Source: Paraburkholderia tagetis
Lineage (GTDB): Bacteria > Pseudomonadota > Gammaproteobacteria > Burkholderiales > Burkholderiaceae
NCBI RefSeq assembly: GCF_022213065.1
Contig: NZ_JAKLJA010000010.1
Coordinates: forward strand, 1-64,000
Direction of reading: 5' to 3'
Length of the DNA: 64,000 nucleotides
Shown: positions 16,272 to 26,565 of the stretch, in pieces
Numbering within the stretch: position 1 is the first letter of the stretch
Layout: every line of letters begins with the position of its first letter
Notes under the pieces: generated by a model
Databases searched by the model: none
What the model was told of the DNA's origin: nothing
Seen by the model: only the letters and a program-made list of their open reading frames with translations
Program-made: the position numbers and the translations under genes

Positions 16272-17513
16272 CTAGGGCTTCGCGTAGGTCACGCGATAAA
16301 TCGCGCCCGCGTAGTCGTCGCTGATGAGCAGCGACCCATCGGGCAGCGGCAGCACGTCGGCGGGGCGGCCCCACCCGGTCTCGTCGGGATTGAGCCATCC
16401 CTGCGCGAACACTTCCTGATGCGCGTTCGTGCCGTCGGCGCCGACGGTGACGCGCACCACGCGATAGCCCACCTTCTTGCTGCGGTTCCATGAGCCGTGC
16501 TCGGCGATGAAGATGCTGTCGCGATACCCGGGCGGGAACATCGAGCCGGTATAAAAGCGCATGCCGAGGGCCGCGACGTGCGCGCCCAGCTTCGCGACAG
16601 GCGGCGTGAAACCGCTGCACGGATGGCCCGCACCGAATTCCGGATCGGCCACGTTGCCGCCGTGGCAGTAGGGAAAGCCGAAATCGAGGCCCACGCGCGA
16701 GAGCCGGTTGAGCTTGTCGTCGGGGGTGTCGTCGCCCATCAGGTCGCGGCCGTTGTCGGTGAACCACAGTTCGTGCGTCTGCGGATGCCACGCGAAACCC
16801 ACCGTATTGCGCACGCCGCGCGCGATCGTCTCGTAGTGCGTGCCGTCCGGATTCATTCTGCCGATCATCGCGTAGTGGTCGCGCTGCGGATCGTTCGCGC
16901 TCAGGCAGACATTGCAGGGCGCACCCTGCGGGACATAGAGCTTGCCGTCCGGGCCGAAGGCGATGAATTTCCAGCCGTGGTGGCGATCGGCGGGCAGTGC
17001 ATCGGTGACGATGGCGGGCTTGGGCGGATTGTCGAGATGCGTGTCGATGGCGTCCAGCCTCACGATCTTCGAGACTGCGGAAACATAGAGCGCGCCGTCG
17101 TGCCAGGCGACGCCCACCGGCATCGTGAGCCCGGAGGCGACCACGCGGCGCTTGACGACCTTGGCGTCGCGCAGTTCGAGCGCGTAGACGCGGCCTTCCA
17201 TGCTGCCCACGTAAAGCGTGCCGGCTGGCGAGAGCGTCATTTCGCGCGCACCGGGCACGTCGTCGGCGAGCATTTCGATGTGGAAGCCGGCCGGCAGCCG
17301 GATACGCTCGATGGGTGGCGCGGCCAGCGCGGCCGATGCGCTCAGAAGTGCGGCAAACGAGGCAGCAAATGGGGCGACTGGCGAGGAGAAGAGTGGGGCA
17401 ACAAGCGAGGAGACCAGCGAGGAGACAAGCGGGGCCGCGAGTGCGAGCGGTGCGCAGCATTGCCGTAAAATGCGGGGCGCCGCGCGCGTGCGCGGCGCAT
17501 CGACATGGCTCAA
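16272..17513 (-). CDS. Exported PQQ-dependent sugar dehydrogenase-like protein
   Basis: The mature part begins at APPIERIRLPAGFHIEMLADDVPGAREM and shows the soluble glucose/sorbosone dehydrogenase six-blade propeller: GVRNTVGFAWHPQTHELWFTDNGRD, RVGLDFGFPYCHGG, SIFIAEHGSWNRSKKVGYRVVRV and PADVLPLPDGSLLISDDYAGAIYRV. PQQ-linked periplasmic sugar oxidation is the family role. The start is uncertain: no ATG lies between the propeller and the far upstream 17729, and the TTG at 17513 is used because an export signal (basic, then a long Ala/Leu/Val/Ser stretch) follows. That signal is encoded by imperfect 12-base repeats (17383-17440) in which an indel could shift the frame. Confidence 0.8.
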   Translation of the reverse strand: MSHVDAPRTRAAPRILRQCCAPLALAAPLVSSLVSSLVAPLFSSPVAPFAASFAALLSASAALAAPPIERIRLPAGFHIEMLADDVPGAREMTLSPAGTLYVGSMEGRVYALELRDAKVVKRRVVASGLTMPVGVAWHDGALYVSAVSKIVRLDAIDTHLDNPPKPAIVTDALPADRHHGWKFIAFGPDGKLYVPQGAPCNVCLSANDPQRDHYAMIGRMNPDGTHYETIARGVRNTVGFAWHPQTHELWFTDNGRDLMGDDTPDDKLNRLSRVGLDFGFPYCHGGNVADPEFGAGHPCSGFTPPVAKLGAHVAALGMRFYTGSMFPPGYRDSIFIAEHGSWNRSKKVGYRVVRVTVGADGTNAHQEVFAQGWLNPDETGWGRPADVLPLPDGSLLISDDYAGAIYRVTYAKP

Positions 17514-17804
17514 GTTGCGTCGATGAGGGGCCGGATCTGTGGTGTGTGTGGGCGAAGGCGCGTTGTCGCGCCGCCACAAGCGCTTGATACATGCGATGCA
17601 GGCAACGCACCCGATGCGCGAGGTTTTTGTGCTGCACCATGTCGCATAAATCCACGCCCGCCGCCGCTTCGGCGCTTGTGCGCAGCCTTGCCCGCCACAT
17701 CCGTCAGACGCTGATCGATCGCCATTCATCGTCGTTTCCCCAACGCATTCCCCCGATTGGCGCGTCGTTTTCGCGCCGTTTCCGCCCGGGTCCCGGTTAA
17801 GTGT

Positions 17805-17833
17805 TTGTTATGCCATTGGTTTCGGGCTATAAT
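17805..17833 (+). promoter_or_regulatory. rpsP promoter
   Basis: TTGTTA (17805-17810), 17 bases, and a perfect TATAAT (17828-17833), with the rpsP ATG 47 bases further. The preceding 300 bases (17514-17804) hold no gene I can support. Confidence 0.8.
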
Positions 17834-17879
17834 CGCATGTTTCAGTAGTCCCGAACCCCCGGTTTTCAAGGATTCTAGT

Positions 17880-18143
17880 ATGGTCATCATCCGTCTGGCA
17901 CGCGGCGGCTCGAAGAAGCGCCCGTTCTACAACATCGTCGCAACCGATTCGCGTAACCGTCGCGACGGCCGTTTCATCGAGCGCGTGGGCTTCTATAACC
18001 CGGTCGCCACCAAGGGTGAAACCCTCCGTATCGCGCAAGATCGCGTGACGTACTGGCAAGAAAACGGCGCGCAAATGTCGCCGGCCGTCGAGCGTCTCGT
18101 GAAGGAAGCGCAAAAGGCTGCTGCCGCTCAACCGGCTGCTTAA
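17880..18143 (+). CDS. rpsP: 30S ribosomal protein S16
   Basis: The 87-residue protein begins [41 protein letters not shown], the S16 signature, and has an Ala/Gln-rich C-terminal tail. The start is fixed by the family; the frame open from 17757 is promoter and leader. It heads the rpsP-rimM-trmD-rplS cluster, conserved in bacteria, with a strong promoter upstream. Confidence 0.98.
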   Translation: MVIIRLARGGSKKRPFYNIVATDSRNRRDGRFIERVGFYNPVATKGETLRIAQDRVTYWQENGAQMSPAVERLVKEAQKAAAAQPAA

Positions 18144-18218
18144 GTCTTTATATGTTTTACCCACGTGCGCGCAGCGTGAGCCGCGTGTACGCGTTCAAGC
18201 TGGCTGCGAGGTTTGCCC

Positions 18219-19007
18219 ATGCCCGTGCATGACGACGTAAAAGCGGACAAGGGCGCTGCTGCCGCAGCGGGCGATGTGCCGCGCAAAGGTCCCGAAGGCC
18301 TTGAAGCAGGCGCCGAAGCTTCATCTGGCGCCGCGTCGCGCAAGGCGCCGTCGTTCGGCGCGTTCGCGCGCAAGCCTGCGGTACGCGCGCAGGCGCGCAA
18401 TCCTGTTGATAGCGCGCCTGAAGCGCTCGGCGCGGCCGAAGGCCTGCGCGCCGAAACGCCGGCGAGCTGGCCAGCCGACGCAGTCGAAGTCGGCGCCGTG
18501 CTCGATGCCTATGGCCTCAAGGGCGGGCTGAAAATCGCCCCGCACGCGCAAGGCGGCAAGGCGCTCATTGCAGCAAAACGCTGGTGGCTCCTGAAGGGCC
18601 GCGAGCATCCGGAACGCCATTCCGCGGTGCGCGTGAGCGCCAAGGTGCACGGCGACAGCGTGGTCGGGCAACTGGGCGGTGTTGCGGATCGCGACGCCGC
18701 ATTGCAGTTGCGCGGCGCGCGCATCTACGTGAGCCGCGCGGATTTCCCCGCGACCGAAGCCGACGAGTATTACTGGGTCGACCTGATGGGTCTCGATGTC
18801 GCCAACGAGGCGGGCGTCGAGCTCGGCAAGGTCGCCGACCTGATCGACAACGGCGCGCAGTCGGTGTTGCGCGTCGAGTACCCGTCGACGGGCAAGGACG
18901 GCAAGCCCGCCACCGGCGAGCGGTTGATTCCGTTCGTCGGCGTGTTTGTGAAGACGGTGGACCTGGCGGCGAAGCGTATCGTCGTCGACTGGGAAGCCGA
19001 TTACTGA
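18219..19007 (+). CDS. rimM: Ribosome maturation factor RimM with long N-terminal extension
   Basis: RimM binds S19 and assists 30S head maturation. The RimM core starts at [21 protein letters not shown] near residue 86 and continues to the PRC-type domain [37 protein letters not shown] and [23 protein letters not shown]. The 85 residues in front are Ala/Gly/Arg-rich and probably disordered, so the protein is 262 residues instead of about 170-180. The ATG at 18219 has GAGG 7 bases upstream. It lies between rpsP and trmD, 34 bases before trmD. Confidence 0.95.
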   Translation: MPVHDDVKADKGAAAAAGDVPRKGPEGLEAGAEASSGAASRKAPSFGAFARKPAVRAQARNPVDSAPEALGAAEGLRAETPASWPADAVEVGAVLDAYGLKGGLKIAPHAQGGKALIAAKRWWLLKGREHPERHSAVRVSAKVHGDSVVGQLGGVADRDAALQLRGARIYVSRADFPATEADEYYWVDLMGLDVANEAGVELGKVADLIDNGAQSVLRVEYPSTGKDGKPATGERLIPFVGVFVKTVDLAAKRIVVDWEADY

Positions 19008-19041
19008 ACCTGCTGTGCTGATTCGCTGAACGGAGAGAGCG

Positions 19042-19809
19042 ATGCAGTTCGATGTCGTTACGCTCTTTCCCGAGATGTTCCGCGCGCTGACCGACTGGGG
19101 CATCACCAGCCGGGCCGCGAAGCAGCAGCGTTATATGTTGCGCACGTGGAATCCGCGCGATTTCACGACCGACAATTACCGCACCATCGACGATCGGCCC
19201 TACGGCGGCGGCCCCGGCATGGTCATGCTGGCCAAGCCGCTCGAAGCGGCGATCGGCGCGGCGAAAGCCGCGCAGGCGGAGCAGGGCGTCGCGAGTCCGC
19301 GCGTGCTGCTGATGTCGCCGCAGGGCAAGCCGCTCACGCACGAGCGCGTCGTGCAGTTCGCGCAGGAGCCCGGTTTCGTGCTGCTGTGCGGCCGCTATGA
19401 AGCGATCGACCAGCGTCTGGTCGACCGTTGCGTGGACGAGGAAGTGAGCGTCGGCGACTTCGTGCTCTCGGGCGGCGAGTTGCCCGCGATGGCGCTGATG
19501 GATGCCGTGGTGCGGCTCCTGCCGGGTGTGCTCAACGACGCGCAGTCGGCGGTGCAGGACAGTTTCGTGGACGGTCTGCTCGACTGCCCGCATTACACGC
19601 GGCCCGAGGAATACGACGGCGTGCGTGTGCCCGATGTGCTGCTCGGCGGCCATCATGCGGAAATCGAGCAATGGCGCCGCCGCGAAGCGCTGCGCAATAC
19701 GTGGCACAAACGGCCCGATCTGATCGAGCGGGCCAGGAAGAGCAAGATGTTGAGCCGTGCCGACGAGGCATGGCTCGCTAGTCTCGCGAAGGGCACGAAC
19801 GAAGCGTAG
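19042..19809 (+). CDS. trmD: tRNA (guanine-37-N1)-methyltransferase
   Basis: The 255-residue knotted SPOUT methyltransferase makes m1G37 in tRNAs reading C-starting codons. Signatures: [41 protein letters not shown] and [29 protein letters not shown] (the SAM-binding knot). The start has GGAGAG seven bases upstream. It precedes rplS by 161 bases; that gap has no gene. Confidence 0.98.
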   Translation: MQFDVVTLFPEMFRALTDWGITSRAAKQQRYMLRTWNPRDFTTDNYRTIDDRPYGGGPGMVMLAKPLEAAIGAAKAAQAEQGVASPRVLLMSPQGKPLTHERVVQFAQEPGFVLLCGRYEAIDQRLVDRCVDEEVSVGDFVLSGGELPAMALMDAVVRLLPGVLNDAQSAVQDSFVDGLLDCPHYTRPEEYDGVRVPDVLLGGHHAEIEQWRRREALRNTWHKRPDLIERARKSKMLSRADEAWLASLAKGTNEA

Positions 19810-19970
19810 GGCTTCGGGCGGGTGCAACACGGGGCGTCAAAGGCGGTGCCGCTTCATGCGTGAACGGCGCCAGTTGTGAATCCATCCTCTATCGGGGCCG
19901 TAGTTGCTGGAAACGTTCTCGAACGCCAGCGCAGGTACGAACGCCGACAAGATGGCTTACGGAGTCAGTC

Positions 19971-20366
19971 ATGAATCTGATTGAAAAACTCGAGCAGGAA
20001 GAAATCCAGCGCGTGCTGGGCGAGAAGACCATCCCCGAATTCGCTCCCGGCGATACGGTGATCGTCAACGTGAACGTGGTTGAAGGCACCCGCAAGCGCG
20101 TTCAGGCATACGAAGGCGTCGTGATCGCAAAGCGTAACCGCGGTCTGAACTCGTCGTTCATCGTTCGCAAGATCTCGTCGGGCGAAGGCGTCGAGCGTAC
20201 GTTCCAGACGTACTCGCCGCTGCTGGCAAGCATTGTGGTGAAGCGCCGCGGCGACGTGCGTCGCGCGAAGCTCTACTACCTGCGCAACCTGTCGGGCAAG
20301 AAGGCTCGTATCAAGGAAAAGCTGGTGTCGAAAGACCGCGCAGCTGCTCCGGCCGAGCAGGCGTAA
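19971..20366 (+). CDS. rplS: 50S ribosomal protein L19
   Basis: The 131-residue protein begins [63 protein letters not shown] and ends with a basic segment ([17 protein letters not shown]) and a short Ala-rich tail. GGAG lies upstream of the ATG. The frame is open from 19860, but those codons are intergenic. A strong terminator ends the cluster at 20381-20403. Confidence 0.98.
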   Translation: MNLIEKLEQEEIQRVLGEKTIPEFAPGDTVIVNVNVVEGTRKRVQAYEGVVIAKRNRGLNSSFIVRKISSGEGVERTFQTYSPLLASIVVKRRGDVRRAKLYYLRNLSGKKARIKEKLVSKDRAAAPAEQA

Positions 20367-20380
20367 AAGCTGTAAGAAAA

Positions 20381-20403
20381 AGCACCCCTCGGGGTGCTTT
20401 TTT
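20381..20403 (+). terminator. Terminator after rplS
   Basis: AGCACCCC and GGGGTGCT with a TC loop, followed by six T; it closes the rpsP-rplS cluster. Confidence 0.92.
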
Positions 20404-20451
20404 GTTTTTGGCCGCAAAATACGCACGTGTGCCCGAATTCCGAGTCAGCCG

Positions 20452-21138
20452 TTGATCCGTCCAGTATTTGAACCTGAAAGCCTGCCGATTTTGTCGACGG
20501 GCGCCGATCTCCCTCATGTCGCCGCCGGCCGGCTCACGCCCGACGGCTTGCGCGCGCGTTTCGAGCAGCGCTTGCCTTGGGATCCCGAGCCGCAGGAGGC
20601 GCGCGTGACTGAGATGCGCGATCCGCGCGAGGCCGCCGTGCTCGTCCCGCTCGCGATGCGGCCGGGTGGCCTCACCGTGCTGCTCACGCAGCGTGCCGAC
20701 AACCTCAGCAACCACGCGGGCCAGGTCAGTTTCCCGGGTGGCAGCCGTGAGCCCGCCGATGCCACGGCCATTGCCGCCGCGCTGCGCGAGGCGCACGAGG
20801 AAGTGAATCTCGACCCTGCGCGCGTCGAGGTGCTGGGTGCGCTGCCCGACTACCTCACGGGCACGGGCTTCAAGGTGACGCCGGTGGTGGGCCTCGTGCA
20901 TGAGCCCTTCACGGTGATGGCCGATTCGCTCGAAGTGGCGAGCATCTTCGAAGTGCCGCTCGACTTTCTGATGAACCCGGCGCACCACCAGGTGCGCGTG
21001 CTGCGTTGGGAGGGCGGCGAGCGCCGCTTCTTCGCCATGCCGTATCCGCAGGAGGGCGCGGGCGTGAGCGGCGCGCACTTCATCTGGGGGGCGACTGCGG
21101 GCATGCTGCGCAATTTTTATCGTTTTCTGCTCGCCTGA
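20452..21138 (+). CDS. NUDIX hydrolase, CoA pyrophosphatase type
   Basis: The 228-residue enzyme has the NUDIX box G(x5)E(x7)REAHEEVNL at about residues 101-123 and, just before it, the CoA-type UPF0035 motif LLTQRADNLSNHAGQVSFPGG. Such proteins cleave coenzyme A derivatives to 3',5'-ADP and phosphopantetheine. The start is a TTG at 20452, the first possible codon after the rplS terminator; no strong ribosome site is visible, so the true start may be slightly downstream. It is followed by the CobD/CbiB-like gene. Confidence 0.88.
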   Translation: MIRPVFEPESLPILSTGADLPHVAAGRLTPDGLRARFEQRLPWDPEPQEARVTEMRDPREAAVLVPLAMRPGGLTVLLTQRADNLSNHAGQVSFPGGSREPADATAIAAALREAHEEVNLDPARVEVLGALPDYLTGTGFKVTPVVGLVHEPFTVMADSLEVASIFEVPLDFLMNPAHHQVRVLRWEGGERRFFAMPYPQEGAGVSGAHFIWGATAGMLRNFYRFLLA

Positions 21139-21365
21139 CGCAACGCGTTTTTCGCGGGGCGGCAGGTGCGGCATCGTGATTGATCGCGCGATGCCGCAGC
21201 GCAAACTCATGCACTACGGCGCGCCGCTGCGGTGTCCGGGTTGTGTCGCTGTTGTGTCTTTGCCGCCATATGCTCAGGCACATCTGGCCCTGTGATATCG
21301 TTGCAACAATTTCTGAAAACCCCTTTTGCAATCCTTTTTGCAACCCGACTTGCACGGCGCGTGGC

Positions 21366-22304
21366 ATGACTTTCTTCTCCGTATTGCTGGCTCTCGTCAT
21401 CGAACAGGTGCGGGCGCTTTCGCCCAATAATCCGGTGATGGCGCTCTTGCGCCTCAATGCGGACTGGGCCGCGCATGGCTTCGACGCGGGCAAGCAAAAG
21501 CACGGCTTGATCGCCTGGCTCGTGGTCGTGCTGCCGTGGACGGTGGCCACCGCGCTTATCTACTACGTGCTCTATCACATCAGCTTCGTGCTGGCGTTTC
21601 TCTGGAACGTGGTGGTGGTGTACTTCACGCTGGGCTTCCGGCAGTTCAGCCACTATTTCACCGACATCCATCTCGCGCTGAACAACGACGATGTGCCGCG
21701 TGCCCGTGAGATCCTCACCGAGTGGACCGGCATCGACGCCGTGGACATGCCCGTGAGCGAGATCGTGCGCCATACGCTCATCCATGCCGTGGTGGCCTCG
21801 CATCGCCACGTGTTCGGCGTGTTCTTCTGGTTTCTCGTGCCGATCGGGCCGGCTGGCGCGGTGCTGTACCGCATCGCCGAATATCTGGCGCGCGCATGGT
21901 CGCGTCCCGCCGACGACCGTACCGAAGCCTTCTCGAACTTCGCGCAGCACGTGTTCTTCGTGATCGACTGGGTGCCGGCGCGGCTCACGTCGCTGGGTTT
22001 TGCGATCGTCGGCAATTTCGAAGACGCAATCTACTCGTGGCGCAACCACACGAACCAGTGGCCCGACACCAACGAAGGCGTGCTGCTCGCGACCGGCAGC
22101 GGTGCGCTGGGCGCGCGTCTCTCGGGGCCGCTCGCGGAGCAATCGAGCGTCGATGCACTGGCCCAGCCCGGCGACGGCGACCCCTACACGGTCGGCGACG
22201 ACTGTACGCCGCGCACGCTGCAATCGGCCGTGGGTCTCGTGTGGCGTGCGGTGATCCTGTGGATGATCCTGCTGCTCATGCTCACGATCGCCGTCTGGGT
22301 CTGA
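21366..22304 (+). CDS. CobD/CbiB-family membrane protein
   Basis: The 312-residue protein starts MTFFSVLLALVIEQVRALSPNNPV and has several hydrophobic segments, with RFSHYFTDIH-like and NNDDVPRAREILTEWTGID motifs, then HTLIHAVVASHRHVFGVFFWFLVPIGPAGAVLYRIAEYL. These match the adenosylcobinamide-phosphate synthase (CobD/CbiB) family. No other cobalamin genes lie nearby, and this stand-alone form is common in beta-proteobacteria, so a role in B12 synthesis is unproven. The ATG at 21366 is the first Met with a family-like sequence. A bidirectional terminator follows. Confidence 0.8.
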   Translation: MTFFSVLLALVIEQVRALSPNNPVMALLRLNADWAAHGFDAGKQKHGLIAWLVVVLPWTVATALIYYVLYHISFVLAFLWNVVVVYFTLGFRQFSHYFTDIHLALNNDDVPRAREILTEWTGIDAVDMPVSEIVRHTLIHAVVASHRHVFGVFFWFLVPIGPAGAVLYRIAEYLARAWSRPADDRTEAFSNFAQHVFFVIDWVPARLTSLGFAIVGNFEDAIYSWRNHTNQWPDTNEGVLLATGSGALGARLSGPLAEQSSVDALAQPGDGDPYTVGDDCTPRTLQSAVGLVWRAVILWMILLLMLTIAVWV

Positions 22305-22334
22305 GCGACCCGCTGCCTCGTTTTGCGCACAGGA

Positions 22335-22362
22335 AAACGGCCCGCTTCAAAGCGGGCCGTTT
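22335..22362. terminator. Bidirectional terminator
   Basis: Perfect 13-bp arms AAACGGCCCGCTT and AAGCGGGCCGTTT around CA, between the convergent CobD/CbiB-like and DUF2007 genes. Confidence 0.88.
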
Positions 22363-22398
22363 GCATTTCAGGGGCGCGGCGAGGCGCGCGAAGAGGCG

Positions 22399-22722
22399 TC
22401 AGTCGTCGCGCGGATCGCGCTCGCGGCCGCACTGCCAGCACACGGTGAACTGCGCCTCCAGCGTCTCGCCGCACTGCGGGCAGCGCCACGATGGTGCGCC
22501 GGGTGGCGGTCCGTTGGTGGCATCGGCAATCAGCTTGCGTGCGAGCTGTTCGTCGCGCTCGTCGGCGAGCCAGATCTCCGGCGCGCATTGATCGGCGGGA
22601 ATCTCGCCCATCGCCCCGCTCAGGTAGCGGTTGTGCAGCTCGCACGGCACGCCTGCAGCCGCGAGGATGTTCATCCAGTGCTGGGCGATGATCACGTTCG
22701 GCGCGCGCGCGAGCTTGAGCAT
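22399..22722 (-). CDS. DUF2007 protein with C-terminal zinc ribbon
   Basis: The 107-residue protein begins MLKLARAPNVIIAQHWMNILAAAGVPCELHNRYLSGAMGEIPADQCAPEIWL, the DUF2007 (putative signal-transducing) fold, and ends with a CPQCG...CWQCG zinc ribbon. It starts 20 bases after rsgA stops and is the last gene of the M48 protease-rsgA-DUF2007 operon. No function is known. Confidence 0.82.
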   Translation of the reverse strand: MLKLARAPNVIIAQHWMNILAAAGVPCELHNRYLSGAMGEIPADQCAPEIWLADERDEQLARKLIADATNGPPPGAPSWRCPQCGETLEAQFTVCWQCGRERDPRDD

Positions 22723-22742
22723 GGTGGCGGGGGGAGGGCGCG

Positions 22743-23702
22743 TCAGCGCACGACCTGGCTGATCTCGTGCACGAGCTGCGCATAGAGCGCATGGCGCTCC
22801 GGCGCGACCCGGCCGTCTTCGACGGCTTCGAGCACCGCGCAGCCCGGCTCGTGCAGGTGGTGGCAGTTGTAGAAGCGGCAATGCGCGAGCAGCGGGCGGA
22901 ACTCGGGAAACGCGCGTTCGAGCGTGCCTTCCGTGAGGTGATAGAGCCCGAACTCCTGGAAGCCCGGCGAGTCGATCAGAGCGCCGCCCGGGTGTTCGCC
23001 ATTGGGGAGTGTGTAGAGGCGCGTGAACGTCGTCGTATGGCGGCCGCTGTTGAGCGCCGTGGAAATCTCGCGCGTGGCGGCCTCGGCGTCGGGAATCAGC
23101 AGGTTCACGAGCGTCGACTTGCCCATGCCGGACTGCCCGAGCAGGATCGTGTGATGGCCGTGCAGATGCTCGGAGAGAATCGCGTGCGCCTCTTCGGGAT
23201 GCTTTTTCTCCGACACTTCCAGCACCGTATAGCCTAGCGCCCGATAACGCTCGAGCCGCTGGCGAGCGAGCGGCAGCGCGGCTTCCAGATCGATCTTGTT
23301 GAGCAGGATGATCGGCTTCAGATCGTTGGCCTCGGCGGCCACGAGTGCGCGGCCGAGCAGGTCTTCGCTGAAGTGCGGCTCGGTGGCGAGCACGATCAGG
23401 AGCTGGTCGAGGTTGGCCGCGAAGAGCTTCGACTTGAACTGGTCCGAGCGGTAGAGCAGGTTGCGCCGCTCGCCGATCGCGACGATCACGCCCTGGTCCG
23501 CCGAGGTCGATTGATACTCGACGCGGTCGCCCACCGCGACCTCGCTCTTCTTGCCGCGCGGGAAGCACTGCAGCGCCGCGCCGCCGTCGTCCGGCGCGAC
23601 CAGGTAGTGGCGTCCGTGCGCCGCGATCACGACGCCGTGCAGCGTCGCCCCCGTGCCTGCTTGTGCTGCGCTGCCGGCGGCTTTCGTTGCGCGCCGGTTC
23701 AT
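22743..23702 (-). CDS. rsgA: Ribosome small-subunit-dependent GTPase RsgA
   Basis: The 319-residue circularly permuted GTPase checks late 30S assembly. An N-terminal OB fold ([15 protein letters not shown]...[18 protein letters not shown]) is followed by G4 LNKIDL, the P-loop [22 protein letters not shown] (G3) and a zinc finger [20 protein letters not shown]. Its ATG overlaps the stop of the upstream protease gene (ATGA), so translation is coupled. The length is typical. Confidence 0.96.
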   Translation of the reverse strand: MNRRATKAAGSAAQAGTGATLHGVVIAAHGRHYLVAPDDGGAALQCFPRGKKSEVAVGDRVEYQSTSADQGVIVAIGERRNLLYRSDQFKSKLFAANLDQLLIVLATEPHFSEDLLGRALVAAEANDLKPIILLNKIDLEAALPLARQRLERYRALGYTVLEVSEKKHPEEAHAILSEHLHGHHTILLGQSGMGKSTLVNLLIPDAEAATREISTALNSGRHTTTFTRLYTLPNGEHPGGALIDSPGFQEFGLYHLTEGTLERAFPEFRPLLAHCRFYNCHHLHEPGCAVLEAVEDGRVAPERHALYAQLVHEISQVVR

Positions 23703-24982
23703 GCGTGCGAGAGCAGTCGGTCGATCCGCTGCGAAGCCGGCGGATGCGAGTAGTAGAACGCGGTGTAGAGCGGGTCGGGCGTGAGCGTCGACGCGTTGTC
23801 TTCATACAGCTTCACGAGCGCGTTCACGAGGTTCTGCGCGTCGGTCTGCGTGGCCGCGAACGCATCGGCCTCGAACTCGTGCTTGCGCGAGCTGAGGCTG
23901 CTGAGCGGCGTGACGAAGAACAGGAGCACCGGCACGGCGAGGAAGAACAGCACGAGGGCGAGCCCTTCGTTGCCGCCGATCAGCGACGGCCGCACGCCCA
24001 GGCCTTCGTAGAACCAGACGCGCTGGGTGAGCCAGCCGAGCACGAAGAGCAGCACGAGGCTGATCGCGAACGTGACCACCATGCGCTTGATGACGTGACG
24101 GCGCTTGAAGTGGCCGAGCTCGTGCGCGAGCACCGCCTCGATCTCGCTGCCCGAGAGGCGCGCGAGCAGCGTGTCGAAGAAGACGATGCGCTTGGCCGAG
24201 CCGAAGCCCGTGAAATAGGCGTTGCCGTGCGCCGAGCGGCGGCTGCCGTCCATCACGAAGAGGCCCTTGGCCGCGAAGCCGCAACGCTGCATGAGCGCCT
24301 CGATGCGCGAGCGCAGTGCCTCGTCGCGCAGCGGCTCGAACTTGTTGAAGAGCGGCGCGATGAAAGTGGGGTAGAGCACCAGCACGAGCATCTGGAACAC
24401 GACCCAGACCACCCAGGTCCAGAGCCACCAGAGGCTGCCCGCCTGCCTCATGAGCCACAGCACGACGAAGAGCAGCGGAATGCCGAACAGCGCGCCGATC
24501 AGGAGCCCCTTGATGCGGTCGGCGAAGAAGATGCGCCGCGTCATGCGGTTAAAGCCGAAGCGCTCCTCGATCACGAACTGGCGGTAGTAGTCGAGCGGCA
24601 ATTCGACGATGCCGCTCAGCGCGAGCACGGCCGCGACCAGTGCGATCTGGCCGACGTAGTCGCGCCCGATCAGGTCCGAAATACCGAGGTCGATCGCTTG
24701 CACGCCGCCCAGCAGCGTGAGCGCGATCAGGACGACCGCGGAGAGCACGATTTCGATCATGCCGAGGCGCGTGCGCGCGACGGTGTAGTCGGCGGCGCGC
24801 TGGTGCGCCGTCAACGGGATGGTGGCCGTGAATTGCGGGGGCACCGCGCCGCGGTGCGCGGCCACGAAGCGGACCTGGCGCGAAGCGAGCCAGAGCTTGG
24901 TCGCGACCATGGCCAGCACGGCGATCACGAAAACGACGCTGAAAGTCAGCGCGGGGGACAACGCAGTTGAAGAGGTCGGCAT
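23699..24982 (-). CDS. M48 (Ste24-like) integral membrane metalloprotease
   Basis: The 427-residue protein has about seven hydrophobic segments and the zinc protease motif [10 protein letters not shown] (around residue 285), with the third ligand region [13 protein letters not shown]. It also has the CAAX-protease-1 N-terminal domain ([16 protein letters not shown]). Bacterial members act in membrane protein quality control. It is first in an operon with rsgA, overlapping by four bases, and diverges from orn. Confidence 0.92.
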   Translation of the reverse strand: MPTSSTALSPALTFSVVFVIAVLAMVATKLWLASRQVRFVAAHRGAVPPQFTATIPLTAHQRAADYTVARTRLGMIEIVLSAVVLIALTLLGGVQAIDLGISDLIGRDYVGQIALVAAVLALSGIVELPLDYYRQFVIEERFGFNRMTRRIFFADRIKGLLIGALFGIPLLFVVLWLMRQAGSLWWLWTWVVWVVFQMLVLVLYPTFIAPLFNKFEPLRDEALRSRIEALMQRCGFAAKGLFVMDGSRRSAHGNAYFTGFGSAKRIVFFDTLLARLSGSEIEAVLAHELGHFKRRHVIKRMVVTFAISLVLLFVLGWLTQRVWFYEGLGVRPSLIGGNEGLALVLFFLAVPVLLFFVTPLSSLSSRKHEFEADAFAATQTDAQNLVNALVKLYEDNASTLTPDPLYTAFYYSHPPASQRIDRLLSHA

Positions 24983-25175
24983 CCGGGGAGTCCGTGGTAT
25001 CTATGCGACAATTATATGTTCTCGGCGGCCCGGCCATGGCATCCCCGCTTTCGGCGTGCGAGCCGCGTCGGCATCGGGCGTTAGCGCCGTATTCGCGGCA
25101 ACATCGCGCGGGCACTTCGCGTGGACACTTCGGCGGTCCGGACCTCCGCATCTCAACCGTTTCAGGCTGTCTCTC

Positions 25176-25817
25176 ATGACTGATATCACTTCTGCCGACC
25201 CGGCGGGCCAGGCGACTCCGGCGATGGAGCGCACCGACATGAACTTGATCTGGCTCGATATGGAGATGACGGGGCTCGATCCCGACAACGACCGGATCAT
25301 CGAGATCGCCGTGGTGGTGACCAACTCCACGCTCGACAAGATCGTGGAGGGTCCGGTGCTGGCGATCCATCAGCCCGAAGCGATGCTCGACCGCATGGAC
25401 GAATGGAACCGCAACACCCACGGCCGCTCGGGCCTCACCGAGCGCGTGCGCGCCTCCACCGTGACCGAGGAAAGCGCGACTGAGCAGATTCTCGCGTTTC
25501 TTTCGCAGTACGTGCCGCCAGGCAAGTCGCCGATGTGCGGCAACTCGATCTGCCAGGACCGCCGCTTCATGGCGCGCTGGATGCCCACGCTCGAGCGCTT
25601 CTTCCACTACCGCAATCTCGACGTGAGCACGCTCAAGGAGCTGTGCCGCCGCTGGCAGCCGGCCATTTACAAGGGCTTCCAGAAGCGCGCGATGCATACG
25701 GCGCTCGCCGACATCCATGAGTCCATCGACGAGCTCAAGTACTACCGCGAGCACTTTCTCATTCCCGCTGCGGGCGCGGCGAACGATGCCGCACAGGCGG
25801 GCAGCACGGCGAAGTAA
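25176..25817 (+). CDS. orn: Oligoribonuclease
   Basis: The 213-residue DEDDh 3'-5' exonuclease degrades two- to five-base RNAs, including pGpG from cyclic-di-GMP turnover. Motifs: [27 protein letters not shown] (Exo I, D and E), [17 protein letters not shown] (Exo II) and [21 protein letters not shown] (Exo III, H and D). The ATG at 25176 gives a 21-residue N-terminal lead; Met 17 or Met 22 would give the more usual length of about 190-200. It diverges from the M48 protease gene across about 190 bases. Confidence 0.95.
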   Translation: MTDITSADPAGQATPAMERTDMNLIWLDMEMTGLDPDNDRIIEIAVVVTNSTLDKIVEGPVLAIHQPEAMLDRMDEWNRNTHGRSGLTERVRASTVTEESATEQILAFLSQYVPPGKSPMCGNSICQDRRFMARWMPTLERFFHYRNLDVSTLKELCRRWQPAIYKGFQKRAMHTALADIHESIDELKYYREHFLIPAAGAANDAAQAGSTAK

Positions 25818-25917
25818 GGGAGCAGGGCCGGCTTACGGCCTGGATGACCCGGATGATCTGGCGAATGGCGCAGTTCTTTGCGCCGCACCGTTCGCCAGGT
25901 CTGAGGCGATGGAGTGG

Positions 25918-26565
25918 TTACGCGCGCGGCGCTCGCTGCGCGTTCTTGGGCCGGAAAGCCGCGACGATGTTCGGATCGGTCTCGATATACGGACCGCCGA
26001 TCAGGTCAACGCAGTACGGCACCGCCGCGAAAATGCCCGGCACTTTCACCGTGCCTTGCGCGTCGCGCAGGCCTTCCAGTGTTTCCTTGATCGACTTCGG
26101 CTGACCCGGCAGGTTGATGATGAGCGCCGCGTGGTCGTCCGCGCCGTTGCCCTCGCCGTTGCCCGTTTCGCGGATCACGGCCACCTGGCGCGAGAGAATC
26201 GCCGTCGGCACGAAATTCAGGCTGATCTGGCGCATCTGCTCGCCGAAGCCCGGCATTTCCCTGGTGGCCACGGCGAGCGTCGCCTCGGGCGTCACGTCGC
26301 GGCGCGCGGGGCCCGTGCCGCCCGTCGTCAGCACGAGGTCGCAGCCGAGGCCGTCCACCAGCGCGGTGAGGGTGGCCGAGATGGTGGCCGCATCGTCGTG
26401 GATCAGGCGCGTTTCGGCGCGCCACGGCGACTTCAGCGCGTGACCGAGCCACTCCATCAGCGACGGAATGCCCTTGTCCTCGTAGACGCCGCTCGTGGCG
26501 CGGTCGCTGACCGACACGAGGCCGATCACCAACTCATCAGGATGGCTGCGCTCAGGCTTCGTCAT
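25918..26565 (-). CDS. mogA: Molybdopterin adenylyltransferase
   Basis: The 215-residue MogA activates molybdopterin with ATP before molybdenum insertion. It shows [23 protein letters not shown], the signature [23 protein letters not shown], and [20 protein letters not shown]. The start overlaps the 3' end of the upstream darP by 14 bases, so the two are cotranscribed. Confidence 0.93.
   Translation of the reverse strand: MTKPERSHPDELVIGLVSVSDRATSGVYEDKGIPSLMEWLGHALKSPWRAETRLIHDDAATISATLTALVDGLGCDLVLTTGGTGPARRDVTPEATLAVATREMPGFGEQMRQISLNFVPTAILSRQVAVIRETGNGEGNGADDHAALIINLPGQPKSIKETLEGLRDAQGTVKVPGIFAAVPYCVDLIGGPYIETDPNIVAAFRPKNAQRAPRA

Noticed and set aside
15598..17700. A 700-codon leftward frame spanning the TM2 protein and the PQQ dehydrogenase region
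   Set aside because: It is open only because of high GC; the upstream part is another frame of the PQQ dehydrogenase gene, and only the TM2 part is protein-like.
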